The notes beneath the pieces are model-generated. The model did not search any database, had not been told where the DNA came from, and worked only from the letters and a program-made list of their open reading frames with translations. This document shows, one piece after another, positions 1 to 9,231 of a DNA stretch of 64,000 nucleotides. The DNA lies in NCBI GenBank assembly GCA_963843465.1, contig CAWJKP010000005.1, positions 496,001-560,000 of the forward strand, given 5' to 3'. A program made the position numbers and the translations under genes. Source of the DNA: CAWJKP01 sp963843465 (GTDB lineage Bacteria; Planctomycetota; Planctomycetia; Pirellulales; Thermoguttaceae). Numbering within the stretch: position 1 is the stretch's first letter; each line of letters starts with the position of its first letter.

Positions 1-95
1 GTCGGTTGAATGCGGTCTGAGACCAATCCTATCGTGTTCCCAACTATTTTTTTCCAGGGGGCATAAAACATAGGAAGGGTCGGGAGTGTTTGTTC

Positions 96-341
96 TTATT
101 TCGCCGTCCCATAGATGTAGTGGTCGAGATGCTCGCTCAGGTCCGCCGGTAGCCGGTCCCATTCCTCCTGGGGAACGTCGGCCCAAATGGCGCACAACTT
201 GTCTTCGATCGTCGGTGCGTTCGGGTCGAACTCCTCTTTCGCCGGTGCGGCCAACTCCACGCGGACCTCCGCGCCCTCGGGCAGAGTTACCGAGCCCTCC
301 AACTGGATCACTCCACCTCTGACGTGTCCTCGATAAACCAT
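96..341 (-). CDS. Small DUF104/AF2212-type antitoxin-like protein
   Basis: An 81-residue protein. The N-terminal half has the short beta-strand pattern typical of the AF2212/DUF104 antitoxin family: a start such as YRGHVRGGVIQLEGSVTLPE, then EGAEVRVEL. The acidic C-terminal half (EFDPNAPTIEDKLCAIWADV) would be the part that binds a partner. No PIN toxin gene lies directly beside it; the window begins 95 bases downstream, so a partner could lie just outside. It is co-directional with the kinase operon upstream. Family assignment comes from sequence pattern; the antitoxin role is inferred. Confidence 0.6.
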   Translation of the reverse strand: MVYRGHVRGGVIQLEGSVTLPEGAEVRVELAAPAKEEFDPNAPTIEDKLCAIWADVPQEEWDRLPADLSEHLDHYIYGTAK

Positions 342-404
342 GACCGCTGCCTCGATTTGACCCCCGGACGCGTTTCCCGCATCGCACTGCGCCGCCGGCG
401 CTTC

Positions 405-980
405 TCACGCACTTCGTGCAGTGGCAGTCGCTTGCCCGGGCCTTCCCGATGTGCGTGGTTGGTGTTGTGGCGCCACATTGGATCGGCTAGACGACCAGCT
501 ACTACCAGGACCAAAAGCCACCAACCGATGACCGGGCATAAATAGCTCCCAATAGGGCACATCGTAGCGGCGATCTCTCGCACCTGGCGTGACGAAAAGA
601 CGCCGCTTGTTGGTAAAGTAGATCGTGATCGCGCCGTCAGGGAGACTCAACCCGACATTGGTGACGGTAGCACCCTCGAGTTCCTTGATTCGTGGTTCGA
701 GGTCTTCTTCACCATGATTCTCTGAAGATACCGAGCCCTCAGACGTGACAAGATGCCAAGGAGTCCCGCATGTCCCGAGTATCCAAGCCCCCTTGCTCTT
801 GCCCGCCATATTCGGATTGTCATAAGCGGTGCGCGCCCCAAAGTGGAGGTGCAGCTCGCCACCGTAGCTGAATGCCGCCTCCCAGCACTTCTTCCCCTTC
901 AAGCCTTGTAGGAGGCGGTAAAGCTGGTCAAACCGCATGGTCTTGACGAGTTGCGAAATTGAGATCTTCTTCGTCGCCAT
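405..980 (-). CDS. Hypothetical protein downstream of kinase operon
   Basis: 191 residues, not recognised. It starts MATKKISIS and has a central beta-rich region (FSYGGELHLHFGA; GAWILGTCGTPW; PDGAITIYFTNKRRLFV) ending in WELFMPGHRLVAFGPGS, after which the composition becomes low-complexity (Ser/Arg/Gln). It follows the 61-residue ORF by only 7 bases, so the two are probably co-transcribed. The fold-like pattern (an amphipathic helix, then strands with conserved Trp and Gly) resembles small immunity-type proteins, but that is only a guess. Confidence 0.55.
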   Translation of the reverse strand: MATKKISISQLVKTMRFDQLYRLLQGLKGKKCWEAAFSYGGELHLHFGARTAYDNPNMAGKSKGAWILGTCGTPWHLVTSEGSVSSENHGEEDLEPRIKELEGATVTNVGLSLPDGAITIYFTNKRRLFVTPGARDRRYDVPYWELFMPGHRLVAFGPGSSWSSSRSNVAPQHQPRTSGRPGQATATARSA

Positions 981-987
981 TTTGTTC

Positions 988-1173
988 TTATTCCCCTCGG
1001 AATTCCTTGAGAAGTTCCTTCAATTCGCCCAGAGTAAAGTCCCCCTTCTTCGCGGTGCCCTTGTCGCCGGACTCTTTCCTGCGGTGCAGATACTTGCTGA
1101 ACTCGTATCTTTCTTCATTGGACATTCCGTTTCTACGGCAGAAGTTGCGAAAGCGCCTAATATCGTCTTTCAT
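988..1173 (-). CDS. Small basic protein resembling the tail of polymorphic toxins
   Basis: 61 residues, lysine/arginine rich. The segment RRNGMSNEERYEFSKYLHRR followed by GDFTLGELKELLKEF resembles the helical tails at the C-terminus of some Rhs/polymorphic toxin proteins. Here it stands alone, 12 bases after the kinase-caspase gene and 7 bases before the 191-residue hypothetical gene, so it is part of one co-directional run. No catalytic residues can be named. It could be a detached toxin fragment or an ordinary small helical protein. Confidence 0.5.
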   Translation of the reverse strand: MKDDIRRFRNFCRRNGMSNEERYEFSKYLHRRKESGDKGTAKKGDFTLGELKELLKEFRGE

Positions 1174-1185
1174 GGTCGTTCGACG

Positions 1186-4100
1186 TCAAGGTTTGTCCTT
1201 ATCCAACCCATCGAGGATGCTCTTCACGGATGCCTCGTAGGGGAAGGTGACGTACCTGTTGAGCAGACGACGCTCGATGTGGATCTTGGACTTGGTGATT
1301 TCGTCGGTGGCGGGGTCGGCGAGCTTGGCGTCGAAGTCGTCGGCGATCTTCCGCGACGCCAAGCGCCCTTGCTGGTAAAGCGGCGCGGCCGAATCGCCCA
1401 GCGCGGCCACCGCCGCGTCGAGCTTGTCGAGGACCTCCTTGGGGAGCCGCTCCTTGTCTTCTTCCGCGGCAGAGGTAAACTCGCGGAGCTGCCCGGCCAA
1501 GACCAGCGCCCGGGCGGCGTCCGGGGGGAAGGGCTCGGCGGCGTCGTCCGGCTTGTGGATCGCCGCCACCAGCCGGGTCAAAGCGCCCAGGCCGGACGTA
1601 GGGGCACGCTTCTCGAACTCCAGCCAGGCCTGCCCTTCCAGCGGCAACAAGAGCTCGGGATGGGCCGCACTGATGTCGGTCCATTGGCGTTCGGCCGAGG
1701 ACTTGTTGCGGGTCTTCAGGTACAAGAGCCCCGCCAGCAGCTTGGGCTCCAACTCCTCCCCGGCCGCCTTTCTGGCCGCGGTATAAGCGGCGTTGGCCTG
1801 GGCCATGTCCACGCGATCCTGGGTGACGAATCCGGCCAGCTTGCGCAGCGCCAGCTTGGCCTCCTCCGTAAGCCGCGGCGGCTTGGTGTCGGGGAGGAAG
1901 AGCTGGGGCGTCTGCTGGTGCTTGACCTCGGCGGCCGCGGCGGTCATGGACTGGGTGAGCATGGCGAACAGCTCCGAGACCTCGATCCGCCCGTCGCGAT
2001 TGGCGTCGGCCGTTCCCGAGTAGCCTTCCGCCAGGGTGAAGCCGAACAGGCCGTGGTGCTTGGCGGGCCAGTCGTTGCCCTGCTCTCCTTCCTTGCAGTT
2101 GGTGATGGCGACCAAGGAGCGCAGCGGGCTGTGGCCGGCCCTGGCGCTGAGCGACTGGAGCATCTCGGCGGCCGATCCGCCCTCCTCCGCATCGCCGATG
2201 GTGTCCAGCAAGAGCAGTTTCTGCTTGGTCGGGCATTTTTCCAACTGGTCCACCAGCCAGCGCAAGGTGACGCCGGAGGTGGCCATCTGCTCGTGGTTGA
2301 AATTGGCGGGGGCCAGGTAGACCGTGCCGTCCTTGTCGCGGCAGGCGTGGCCGGCGTAGTAGACCAGGACCTCGTCCTCGGCCTTGACGCGGCCGAGCAC
2401 TTCCGGCAGGCCTTGCTGGAGACGCACCTGGCTGGGATCGGTGATGAGCACGGCCTGGTCGGCCGGGACGCGGTATCGCCCGACGAGCGATTCGCGCAGC
2501 AGCTTGGCGTCGTCGTCGGGGTAGGCGAGCTTGGAGAGCGAGGCGTCCTCGTAGTTCTGTACGGCGACCAGGATCGCCCAGCGGCCGGCGTCGGTAGGCC
2601 GGCTGGCGGCGATCACGATGGCTTCGGGATTCTTGGCGCCGGGCGTGTCGTGGGTGATGTCGACCATGTCGCCCGCCCGCAGGTCGACCAGCGCGGCGGG
2701 CTCGCCGGCAATGGTGATCTTGCACTTGGGGCTGACGAGGAAGTTGGTGGGGTTGGCCTGGCCTTCGACGATCACGTCCAGCGAGCCGGCCGCGTCGTGG
2801 ACCGCATGGACCACGCCCCCCTGGCCCAGGATGCGGTAGGCGTCGACCCGCACGATCTGCGTATCGTGGGTGATGGCCGCCTTGTCGCCGGCGCGGAGGT
2901 CCTTGGGCTTGAGCAACTGGCCGCCGATCTCGCTCCGCTGATTGACGGTGACGCTGCACTCGTCCGCCACGGGCAGTTTGATCCGGGCGGCATCGCCCCC
3001 TTCGGCCGGGGCGAAAGTGAGCAGCTTATGGTTCAGGTCGAGGTCGCGGATCGTCCCCTGCTCGGTGACTCGGTGCAACACGCTCAGCTCGACGGCTGTC
3101 CGCCCCCTCTCGTCGGCAATCGAGCTTACAATCGCCTGGTCGCCGACCTTCAGGTCCTTGAGTTTCACGGACTTGCCGTTGAACAGAGCGCTGCCGTTGA
3201 CGAGGATCGTCAGCGAGACGGGCACATTGACGACCAACGCCTTCTCGTCTGGCCCCCGCGAAATCGCGAGCCGGCCCTCGTCGGCCTTAACCTCCTCGAT
3301 CTTCCCCCGGCTGGATTCCGGCCGGGCGACCACGAAGCGGGTCAGCCGCCTTCCCCGTTCGTCGAACATCGGCCGTGCTTCCACGTGGTCGCCCGGCTGA
3401 AGATCCTCCATCGACTGCTGCTTGTCGTTGATCAATACCTCGTCCCGCGGCGTGGCCTTGATTTCCTCGGGCTTGCCGGTTTCGCCGCAATCGACGACGA
3501 CGGTGCGACGATCCGGGTTGACGCTGTGAATCGTCCCTTTCATCGGCGCGGAGGCGACGAAACGGTTCAACGCCGACCCCCGCCTGTCGCGTCCAGGCTC
3601 GAGCCTGACGAGGTCGCCGGGCTCAAGCTTGTCAAAGGACTGGTGCTTGCCGTTGATCAGTACCTCGTCCCCCGGCCTGATCTTGATTTCCTCGGACGTA
3701 CCGGCGTCCTTTCGGACGATGACGATGGTGCTCTGCCCCGGCTTGATGCTGCGAATCGTCCCTTCCATCAACCCGGCTTGTGGGTGGGTAAGCCAGAGGA
3801 GAAGGATCACGCCGCTGAACAACACCGAGCAGGCGAAAGCCGCAATGGCGGCGATGCGGATCAGCCGCTTCTTGCTGGCGGTCTGCGGGGCGCCGGTGAG
3901 TTGCGTGGGCGGGGCCATGATCGGCCCGCCGGCTGCGGGCCGCAGATATTGCATGGCGTGCTGAGCCGTGGGGAAACGCCGGGCCGGATCCTTGGCCACC
4001 ATCCCTTGGATGACGAAGGCCAGGTCCTGGGGCACGCCCTCCAGCACGCGCTGGATCTCCGGCAAGTTGCGGTCCGGGGCCGCGTGCCACATCAGCCAGG

Positions 4101-4749
4101 CGATCTGCCGGTCGCGGCCGAAGGCATCCAGGCCGGGAAAAAGCGACTCGAACTGCTTGCCGCACATCAGCTCGTAGGCCGAAAAGCCCAAGGAATAGAG
4201 ATCGCTGGCAGGGCCGCAGGGGCCAAACTGGTTGGAGACCAGCTCGGGGGCCATGTACTTGGTGGTCCCTTTCAGCAGGCTCCCTTCCTGGCTGCTGGCC
4301 CGCCGCGCCAAGCCGAAATCGCCCAGCTTGATCCGCTTCTGCGCATCGACCAGGAGGTTCGTGGGCTTGACGTCGCCGTGCAGGACGCCGTTGGAGTGGA
4401 GGAACTGCAAGGCCTGAAGCGTGCCGAAAAGCACCGTGCGGAGATAGTCCAAGTCGATGGGCTCGCCGCGGGTCATGGCTTGAAGGTTGCCGCGCATCAG
4501 CTCCAGGATCAGCCAGCCGCGGGGCCGCACGACGTCGTAGATCGTGAGGATATTAGGATGCTGGAGCGAGGCCAGGATCTGGGCCTCCCGCCAGTAGCGT
4601 TCCAACTGCCGAGGATCGCTGAGGAACTGCTGGTGGATCTGCTTGACCGCCACTTCGCGGCCCAGCTCCCGGTCGCGGGCGCGGTAGACCGTGGCGAAGT
4701 CGCCGGCGGCGATGGTGTTGACGATTTCGTAACGCTGATCGAGAGCCAT
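1186..4749 (-). CDS. Membrane Ser/Thr protein kinase fused to a caspase-like domain
   Basis: 1187 residues. An N-terminal PknB-type kinase (about 7-270) has the Gly-rich loop, Lys36 (VAVKQ), the catalytic loop HGDVKPTN with Asp126 (HGD replaces HRD) and DFG at 144-146. One membrane helix follows at about 296-320. Residues 325-715 contain five or six beta-rich repeats of about 75 residues (pattern VLING...L.PGD). Residues 722-950 are a C14 caspase-like domain: RWAILVAVQNY, the His-box YYAGHACRD (His801) and an EF-hand-like loop DANRDGRIEVSE (915-926). The usual catalytic Cys motif (LDxCHSG-like) reads LLLLDTIGD, so the nucleophile appears replaced by Ile851. It probably signals from the membrane through the kinase, with the caspase fold acting as a binding or regulatory module. 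The C-terminal 200 residues are helical. Confidence 0.88.
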   Translation of the reverse strand: MALDQRYEIVNTIAAGDFATVYRARDRELGREVAVKQIHQQFLSDPRQLERYWREAQILASLQHPNILTIYDVVRPRGWLILELMRGNLQAMTRGEPIDLDYLRTVLFGTLQALQFLHSNGVLHGDVKPTNLLVDAQKRIKLGDFGLARRASSQEGSLLKGTTKYMAPELVSNQFGPCGPASDLYSLGFSAYELMCGKQFESLFPGLDAFGRDRQIAWLMWHAAPDRNLPEIQRVLEGVPQDLAFVIQGMVAKDPARRFPTAQHAMQYLRPAAGGPIMAPPTQLTGAPQTASKKRLIRIAAIAAFACSVLFSGVILLLWLTHPQAGLMEGTIRSIKPGQSTIVIVRKDAGTSEEIKIRPGDEVLINGKHQSFDKLEPGDLVRLEPGRDRRGSALNRFVASAPMKGTIHSVNPDRRTVVVDCGETGKPEEIKATPRDEVLINDKQQSMEDLQPGDHVEARPMFDERGRRLTRFVVARPESSRGKIEEVKADEGRLAISRGPDEKALVVNVPVSLTILVNGSALFNGKSVKLKDLKVGDQAIVSSIADERGRTAVELSVLHRVTEQGTIRDLDLNHKLLTFAPAEGGDAARIKLPVADECSVTVNQRSEIGGQLLKPKDLRAGDKAAITHDTQIVRVDAYRILGQGGVVHAVHDAAGSLDVIVEGQANPTNFLVSPKCKITIAGEPAALVDLRAGDMVDITHDTPGAKNPEAIVIAASRPTDAGRWAILVAVQNYEDASLSKLAYPDDDAKLLRESLVGRYRVPADQAVLITDPSQVRLQQGLPEVLGRVKAEDEVLVYYAGHACRDKDGTVYLAPANFNHEQMATSGVTLRWLVDQLEKCPTKQKLLLLDTIGDAEEGGSAAEMLQSLSARAGHSPLRSLVAITNCKEGEQGNDWPAKHHGLFGFTLAEGYSGTADANRDGRIEVSELFAMLTQSMTAAAAEVKHQQTPQLFLPDTKPPRLTEEAKLALRKLAGFVTQDRVDMAQANAAYTAARKAAGEELEPKLLAGLLYLKTRNKSSAERQWTDISAAHPELLLPLEGQAWLEFEKRAPTSGLGALTRLVAAIHKPDDAAEPFPPDAARALVLAGQLREFTSAAEEDKERLPKEVLDKLDAAVAALGDSAAPLYQQGRLASRKIADDFDAKLADPATDEITKSKIHIERRLLNRYVTFPYEASVKSILDGLDKDKP

Positions 4750-4881
4750 GAAAATGCCTTAAAACTGGAACTCCATCGCCTCTGAGCGGCTGGCGGCAGC
4801 CTTCGAGACCTCCTCACAGTCCCGTAGCGACTCAATAATTCAAGACGGCCTTGTCACATTCCAAACGACCCAACTTCCCGA

Positions 4882-5295
4882 TCAGCCGACCGCGTAGGTG
4901 CCCCCCCCTCGCACCAGACCCATACGCAAACTCGTTCTACGGACTCGAAGTTGTTTGTTCCGTAACAATGTAAAGTGCAAGCGCACGTTGCCGATCCGGC
5001 TCGGAAGGGTCGCGAACTTAAGCCGAACGAGCGCCGTATAACCCGCGCCTACGGCGGCGGCTGCGAGGTACTGGTCCCAGTTTTTGAATGGCTCTCTTCC
5101 GCGAAGTGCCTGAAATAGGAGGACGGCCAAGACCGCGTTAGCCAGAATGAAAGCCCACCACCATGCGGCAAGCCTTAGCCGCGGTTGCCACGGCAAGCCG
5201 CGCGGCGGCGGGTCGAAGACCGCGGCAAGATCACAGTAGGTGAGGACCCCAGCGAGCGCCGCTGCCAACGCGATAGGATAGATCGATTCCACCAT
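4882..5295 (-). CDS. Hypothetical integral membrane protein
   Basis: 137 residues. It has an N-terminal hydrophobic helix (YPIALAAALAGVLTYC), a Pro/Arg-rich linker, a second helix (WWWAFILANAVLAVLLFQAL) and a third (YLAAAAVGAGYTALV). The C-terminal 30 residues are basic and composition-shifted (RNKQLRVRRTSLRMGLVRGG), so the original end may be lost through a frameshift. It lies 18 bases downstream of the 5314-5694 gene and is probably co-transcribed with it. No function can be assigned. Confidence 0.55.
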   Translation of the reverse strand: MVESIYPIALAAALAGVLTYCDLAAVFDPPPRGLPWQPRLRLAAWWWAFILANAVLAVLLFQALRGREPFKNWDQYLAAAAVGAGYTALVRLKFATLPSRIGNVRLHFTLLRNKQLRVRRTSLRMGLVRGGGTYAVG

Positions 5296-5313
5296 TCCAC
5301 TCCCTTATGGATT

Positions 5314-5694
5314 CTACTGAGCGGATTGGTCGGAGACGATTTCAACATAGGAGGAGGGCCCCTGCCCAAAACGCCACCCTGAAATACTTGGAAACGGGCG
5401 AGGGAGTCGCACGATGGCGCCGACCGGAGGAGTGCCCCTAAACTGTGAAAGTGCATGAAAAACACTTTGGCCCTCGCCGGACAAGACGAACAACCGTTCT
5501 CCCGTGCGACCCGTCACTGGAATCCATGAACTCGCTAGCCCAAGACGCTCTAAGGCCGCGAGTGCGGTGTGGGCTTGATGCGGAAGCAGTCGGGCAGCCA
5601 CCGCAACTTCAACGGGCGAAAGTTCGACGATTCCCGCGCCAAGCGCCCGCAATACCGCGATCTGGTCAGCATTAAGTGCATATCGTTCTGTCAT
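5314..5694 (-). CDS. Hypothetical protein, possible winged-helix
   Basis: 126 residues. The N-terminal half reads like a winged-helix segment: LNADQIAVLRALGAGI, then LSPVEVAVAARLLPHQAHTALAALERLGLASS, then a basic beta wing (RTGERLFVLSGEGQ). The C-terminal half is Pro/Phe-rich with no recognised motif. It sits just upstream of a small membrane protein on the same strand, which could form a regulator plus membrane-partner pair. The DNA-binding assignment is inferred from pattern only. Confidence 0.55.
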   Translation of the reverse strand: MTERYALNADQIAVLRALGAGIVELSPVEVAVAARLLPHQAHTALAALERLGLASSWIPVTGRTGERLFVLSGEGQSVFHALSQFRGTPPVGAIVRLPRPFPSISGWRFGQGPSSYVEIVSDQSAQ

Positions 5695-5872
5695 GGAAAG
5701 TCCTCCCGCCGGGTAACTTACTTAGCGTCGCTCCCACCATTATACTGGCCGCGCCCTCGAATTCCTCTCAAACTGCTTCCGGCGTTGCGGCTTAGGCTCT
5801 TGCGTTTCCGAGTTCTCCGAGACGACGGCAACTGCCCATCACCGCGACCCTCTCCCAGGGGGAGAGGGCAAC
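5695..5872. other. Intergenic region with CTCTCCC/GGGAGAG palindrome
   Basis: The interval contains a short inverted repeat of the CCCTCTCCC...GGGAGAGGG type at about 5843-5870, just beyond the stop of the zinc-ribbon gene. It could fold in the transcript as a terminator-like stem but has no T-run. A related element occurs at about 33150-33190. Confidence 0.4.
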
Positions 5873-6996
5873 TCAGCGGAGCAAGGTAGTGAGGTGTTCC
5901 TCCAGTTCCTTGTCCCTCTGGAGCGTACCGGTCAGACTCTCGCCCGGGAGCCGCTCGGCCCGCAATAGCTTTAGCACCTTGTGGTACATGGCATGTTCCG
6001 TCTTGGTGGCGCCCCGAGCGTGGGCCTGCTGGGCGTTGCGGAGATACACCTGGTAGGGCTTCAAGGGCTGATTGCCCAGATCGGAGAAATAATTTTCGCC
6101 GATCTCCCGGCGGGCGTTGGCCTTGTCATCCTCGGAGCTGCGGTCGCTGGGCTGGAAATCCGAAAACAGGATCACCACCGTCGCCACCACGCTCAGCAAG
6201 AGCAAGCCGATGAGCACCAAGGGGTTCGTGCCGCGGGCCTTCTCCTGCCGAGCGCCGCCGGCCGTCTCGTGCAACCGCAGCCCGGGAAGTTTGCCGTCGT
6301 CGGCCGGCTTGAGCTTCGACTGCGCCGCCTCGGCGGGGATGAAGCGGGCGACCGCGCCGCCGGGACGCGCGGCGGCGGGCGGCGGAGGCATGGTAATCCC
6401 CGCGGCTGCCAACAGTCCGCTGGGCCCCAAAGCTGGCCCGGCTCCGGCCGCTGCGGGCGGAGTCAAGGCCGGCGGGCCGGAAGCGGGCACGCTGGAAGAC
6501 GCAGCAGCCGACGCCGGGACCATCGGCGGGGCCGGCTGGGACCCACGTACGCCAAGACTGGGCGGGGTCGAGGCCGGCGGGCTGGCGGGCAGGCTGGAAG
6601 TCGCAGCAGGCGGCGCCGGGACCGCCGCAAGGGCCGGCTGGGGACCACGCGCACAACAACGGGCGGAGTGGCCGCGGGAGCGTCCGTCGGGTAGCCGGGT
6701 GGCAGCGGCGGACCCGACATGGGACTGGTTCGATAGCCGGCCGGCGGTGCGGCAGCAGCCGGCATGGCAGCGGACCCCACCGGTCCGCCGGATCTTGCCG
6801 GCGCCGCAGGCAGAGCCGCTAGCGGGGGCACGGTCCCCGGCCGTGAACTGTCGCCGGAGGTGTTCGGGGCGTTGGCGGGGACCCAGAAGTGGCCGTTACA
6901 GCGGGGGCAGACGGCGTAGTTGCCCGACATCTTGCCGGGAACCGACAAGGATTGCTTGCACCGGGGACAGTCGATCACAATTGCCATTTTGCCCAA
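5873..6996 (-). CDS. Zinc-ribbon, proline-rich single-pass membrane protein (frameshifted)
   Basis: Last gene of the Tad cluster, about 374 residues when two frames are joined. The N-terminus is a zinc ribbon (IDCPRCKQSL, then YAVCPRCNGHFWVP: two CxxC pairs). A long Pro/Ala-rich linker follows, then one membrane helix (NPLVLIGLLLLSVVATVVIL) and a charged helical C-terminus. The frame changes near 6640 at a run of four C: the upstream frame ends in Arg-rich nonsense, while the second frame continues as QPALAAVPAPPAATSSLPAS. This suggests one missing C. MJ0042-type zinc ribbons of this kind are common in planctomycete membrane proteins. Role unknown. Confidence 0.65.
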
Positions 6997-7034
6997 CTTA
7001 TTATTTCAGAGGCCCTAACCCGCCCGCCGCCCCG

Positions 7035-7996
7035 TCACATGTTCAGACCCAGATAGAAATAGTTTAACAGAAAGGGGCCGAGGATGATCAGCACGGTGGC
7101 CATCATTACCACGACGGCGGGCAAGAGCATGTTGACCCCCGCCTCTCCCGCCACGGTCTCCGCCCGCTGCGTCCGTTTGACCCGCAGCACGTCGGCCTGA
7201 GTGCGGAAGATGCTGGCCAAGGGCGTACCGAGCTGCTCGCCCTGGAGGATGGAGCCGATGATGCTCGTGATCTCGTCGTCCTGCAAGCGGTCGCGCATCG
7301 CCTCGAAGGCCTCGCTGCGGGTCTTGCCCAGGTTCATGTCCAACAGCACCCGGCCGAACTCCTCGGCGATGGCGTGGCCCTGGAACTCCTCGATCGACTC
7401 CCGCAAGGCATGGAGGAAGGTCGAGCCGGCCTCCATCAGCAGCGTGAGGAGGTCCAGCAAGAACGGCATGCGGCGTTTGATCAACAGCAAGCGATGGCGG
7501 GCCGCGGCGGCCAATCGGCGGCGCAGCAGCCAGGCCGTGAGGATCACCAGGACCAAGGAGATCAACAGCCCGTCCATCGTCCCGGCGATGCCGATGAGAA
7601 AGTAGGCGTAAAGCGGCGTCAAGAACAGCGCCAGAGCTCCGCCCGGGCGAGATACTCCTCGGCCAGCCAGAAGCGCGTCAGGCCGGCGGCCTGGATCTCC
7701 CGTTGGATCTCCGGCAGGGCGTCGCGGAAGAGGGCCCGGTTGAGCCGGGCGCCCAGTTGCAGGATCGGCTGAAAGATGCGGTACCAGAGGTCCGCGCGGC
7801 GGAGCTCGTTGATGCGGCTGACGTCGTAGCGCCACTCGTTGCCCTGCTGCACGTCCTCGGTCGTGAAGACGCCGATCAGCCACCGCACCAGCACGAAGCA
7901 CCCCAGCCCAACCAGCAGGCAGGCCACGAAGCTGAAAGCCGCCGGAACTTGCGGCGAGGCCGCCAACAGCGGCAAGAGTGGGACGAAAAGGATCAT
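7035..7996 (-). CDS. tadC: Tad pilus inner-membrane platform protein TadC (frameshifted)
   Basis: Type II secretion system F-domain protein. The 5' part (MILFVPLLPLLAASPQVPAA...) carries N-terminal membrane helices and the cytoplasmic segment LNRALFRDALPEIQREIQAAG. The 3' part has the F domain with KRRMPFLLDLLTLLMEAGST, GEQLGTPLASIFRTQADVLR and the C-terminal helix MLLPAVVVMMATVLIILGPF. The two halves are in different frames and join near 7635 (EEYLARAEL|ALFLTPLYAYF), consistent with one missing base. TadC pairs with TadB to form the platform for pilus assembly driven by CpaF/TadA. TadB lies directly upstream. Confidence 0.82.
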
Positions 7997-8245
7997 GGTC
8001 GCCTATACTGGTAAAATCGGGACTCTAGCAAGGGAAAACGGAGATCACCAAAGCCCGAAAAGACGAAAACTCGAAAAACTGAGAACTCGAAAAACCGAGA
8101 ACTCGAAAAACAACGGGAATCCCATCCCATTTGACAATCGCTCCCTTGCAATTCTTTCGAGATTTCGTTCTTTCGGGTTTTCGTGATTCTTCGTTTCAAC
8201 TTTCCGCGCTGATGCCTGTTCTTACAGTTATAGGGTTCATTTCGT
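7997..8245. repeat. AT-leaning inverted repeat between tadB and tadC
   Basis: About 250 bases without a gene, unusually AT-rich for this window. From about 8055 to 8112 a unit like aactcgaaaaac is repeated three or four times. About 8150-8190 carries the opposite-strand counterpart (ttcgagatttcgttctttcg). The arms could form a long imperfect hairpin in the tad transcript between the two platform genes. Confidence 0.5.
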
Positions 8246-9083
8246 TCAAATATCCGGGTTCAGCAGGTACGAGGCCCAAACGTAGGCGATCACGTTCAAG
8301 ACCACCGAGGCCGCGAGGATGCACTGGCCGAGGAACCGCGTGAAGAGCATCGCCGTGTTCCCCGGGTCGATGAACCAGTAGGCCAGGAGGATGAAGGCCG
8401 GGGCGATCGCCATGTAGATCGCGGAACGGCGGGCCTGGGCCGTCTCGGCGACGACCTTCCGCTCCAGCCGCTGCAGCTCCAGCACCGAATGGGCGATCCG
8501 CTCGACGGTCTCGTTCAGCCGGCCGCCGCTCTCGTGGCTGGCCAGCATGGCCGCGGCAAACAGTGCGAAGTTCTCGCTTTTGAGCCGCTGCCGCGCCTCG
8601 CTGAGCGTCCGCTCCAGCGGCTTGCCCAGCTTGTACTCGCCGATGATCTGGTGGAACTCGGTGTTGATCGGCGCAGGACACTGCGAGGCGAGGATCTCCA
8701 GCGACTGGGCAAGCGACAGCCCGGCCCGCACCGCGTTGGCCAGGCCCACCATGGCGTCGGCCAACTGGTCCTCGATCTTCTGCCGCCTTCTTTCCGCCAT
8801 CCGCCGCAAGAGATACCAAGGCGCAGACCAAAAAGGCTCCCGCCAAAAGCGCGAAGATCGGGCTGCCCACGATCAACACCAGGGCCGTCATCGCGCAGGC
8901 GGTGACGATCAGCCAGGCGATCAAGTAGCCTCGCAGCCGCCGGGTGGAAACCCGCAGCCGCCGCAGCTTGTCGGCCAGGTCCTTTTCCAGCCGCAAGAAT
9001 AGCCGAGCCAAGTAGGGCCTGCCGGCCCAAAACGCCGTCGCCGTGGCCGCGGCGAAGAGCAGGGATGCGAGCAGGGGTTGCAT
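8246..9083 (-). CDS. tadB: Tad pilus inner-membrane platform protein TadB (frameshifted)
   Basis: Type II secretion F-domain protein. The 5' frame encodes MQPLLASLLFAAATATAFWA plus a basic linker and two membrane helices (YLIAWLIVTACAMTALVLIV). The 3' frame encodes the F domain: QLADAMVGLANAVRAGLSL, SESGGRLNETVERIA-type helices and the C-terminal membrane helices ending LLNPDI. The frames change near 8800 (ALV|YLLRRMAERRRQKIEDQ), consistent with an indel. It lies between the CpaF ATPase and TadC, the usual tad order. Confidence 0.82.
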
Positions 9084-9231
9084 AGTGGTCAGTGGTCAGT
9101 GGCCGGTGGCAAGAGCTGACACGGAGAGGGGGAGAAGAGGAGAAGAGGAGAAAAGGAGACATCCCTCATGTCCCCGTGTCCCCGTGTTTCCGCTCCTCTT
9201 CTCCTTGTCTCCTCTTCTCCTTTTCTCCGTC
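9084..9231. repeat. Purine/pyrimidine inverted repeat between cpaF and tadB
   Basis: A polypurine arm of GAGAAGAGGAGAA-type units (about 9126-9160) faces a polypyrimidine arm (about 9195-9230) built from the complementary units. The arms flank a short centre with the tandem cccgtgtccccgtgt. A tract of this kind can form a long hairpin or triplex. It occupies the whole interval between the two genes. Confidence 0.55.

Noticed and set aside
937..4785. Plus-strand open frame of about 1280 codons opposite the kinase gene
   Set aside because: It is a GC-driven antisense shadow with Val/Gly/Leu/Asp-rich filler and no family motifs; the minus-strand kinase-caspase is clear.
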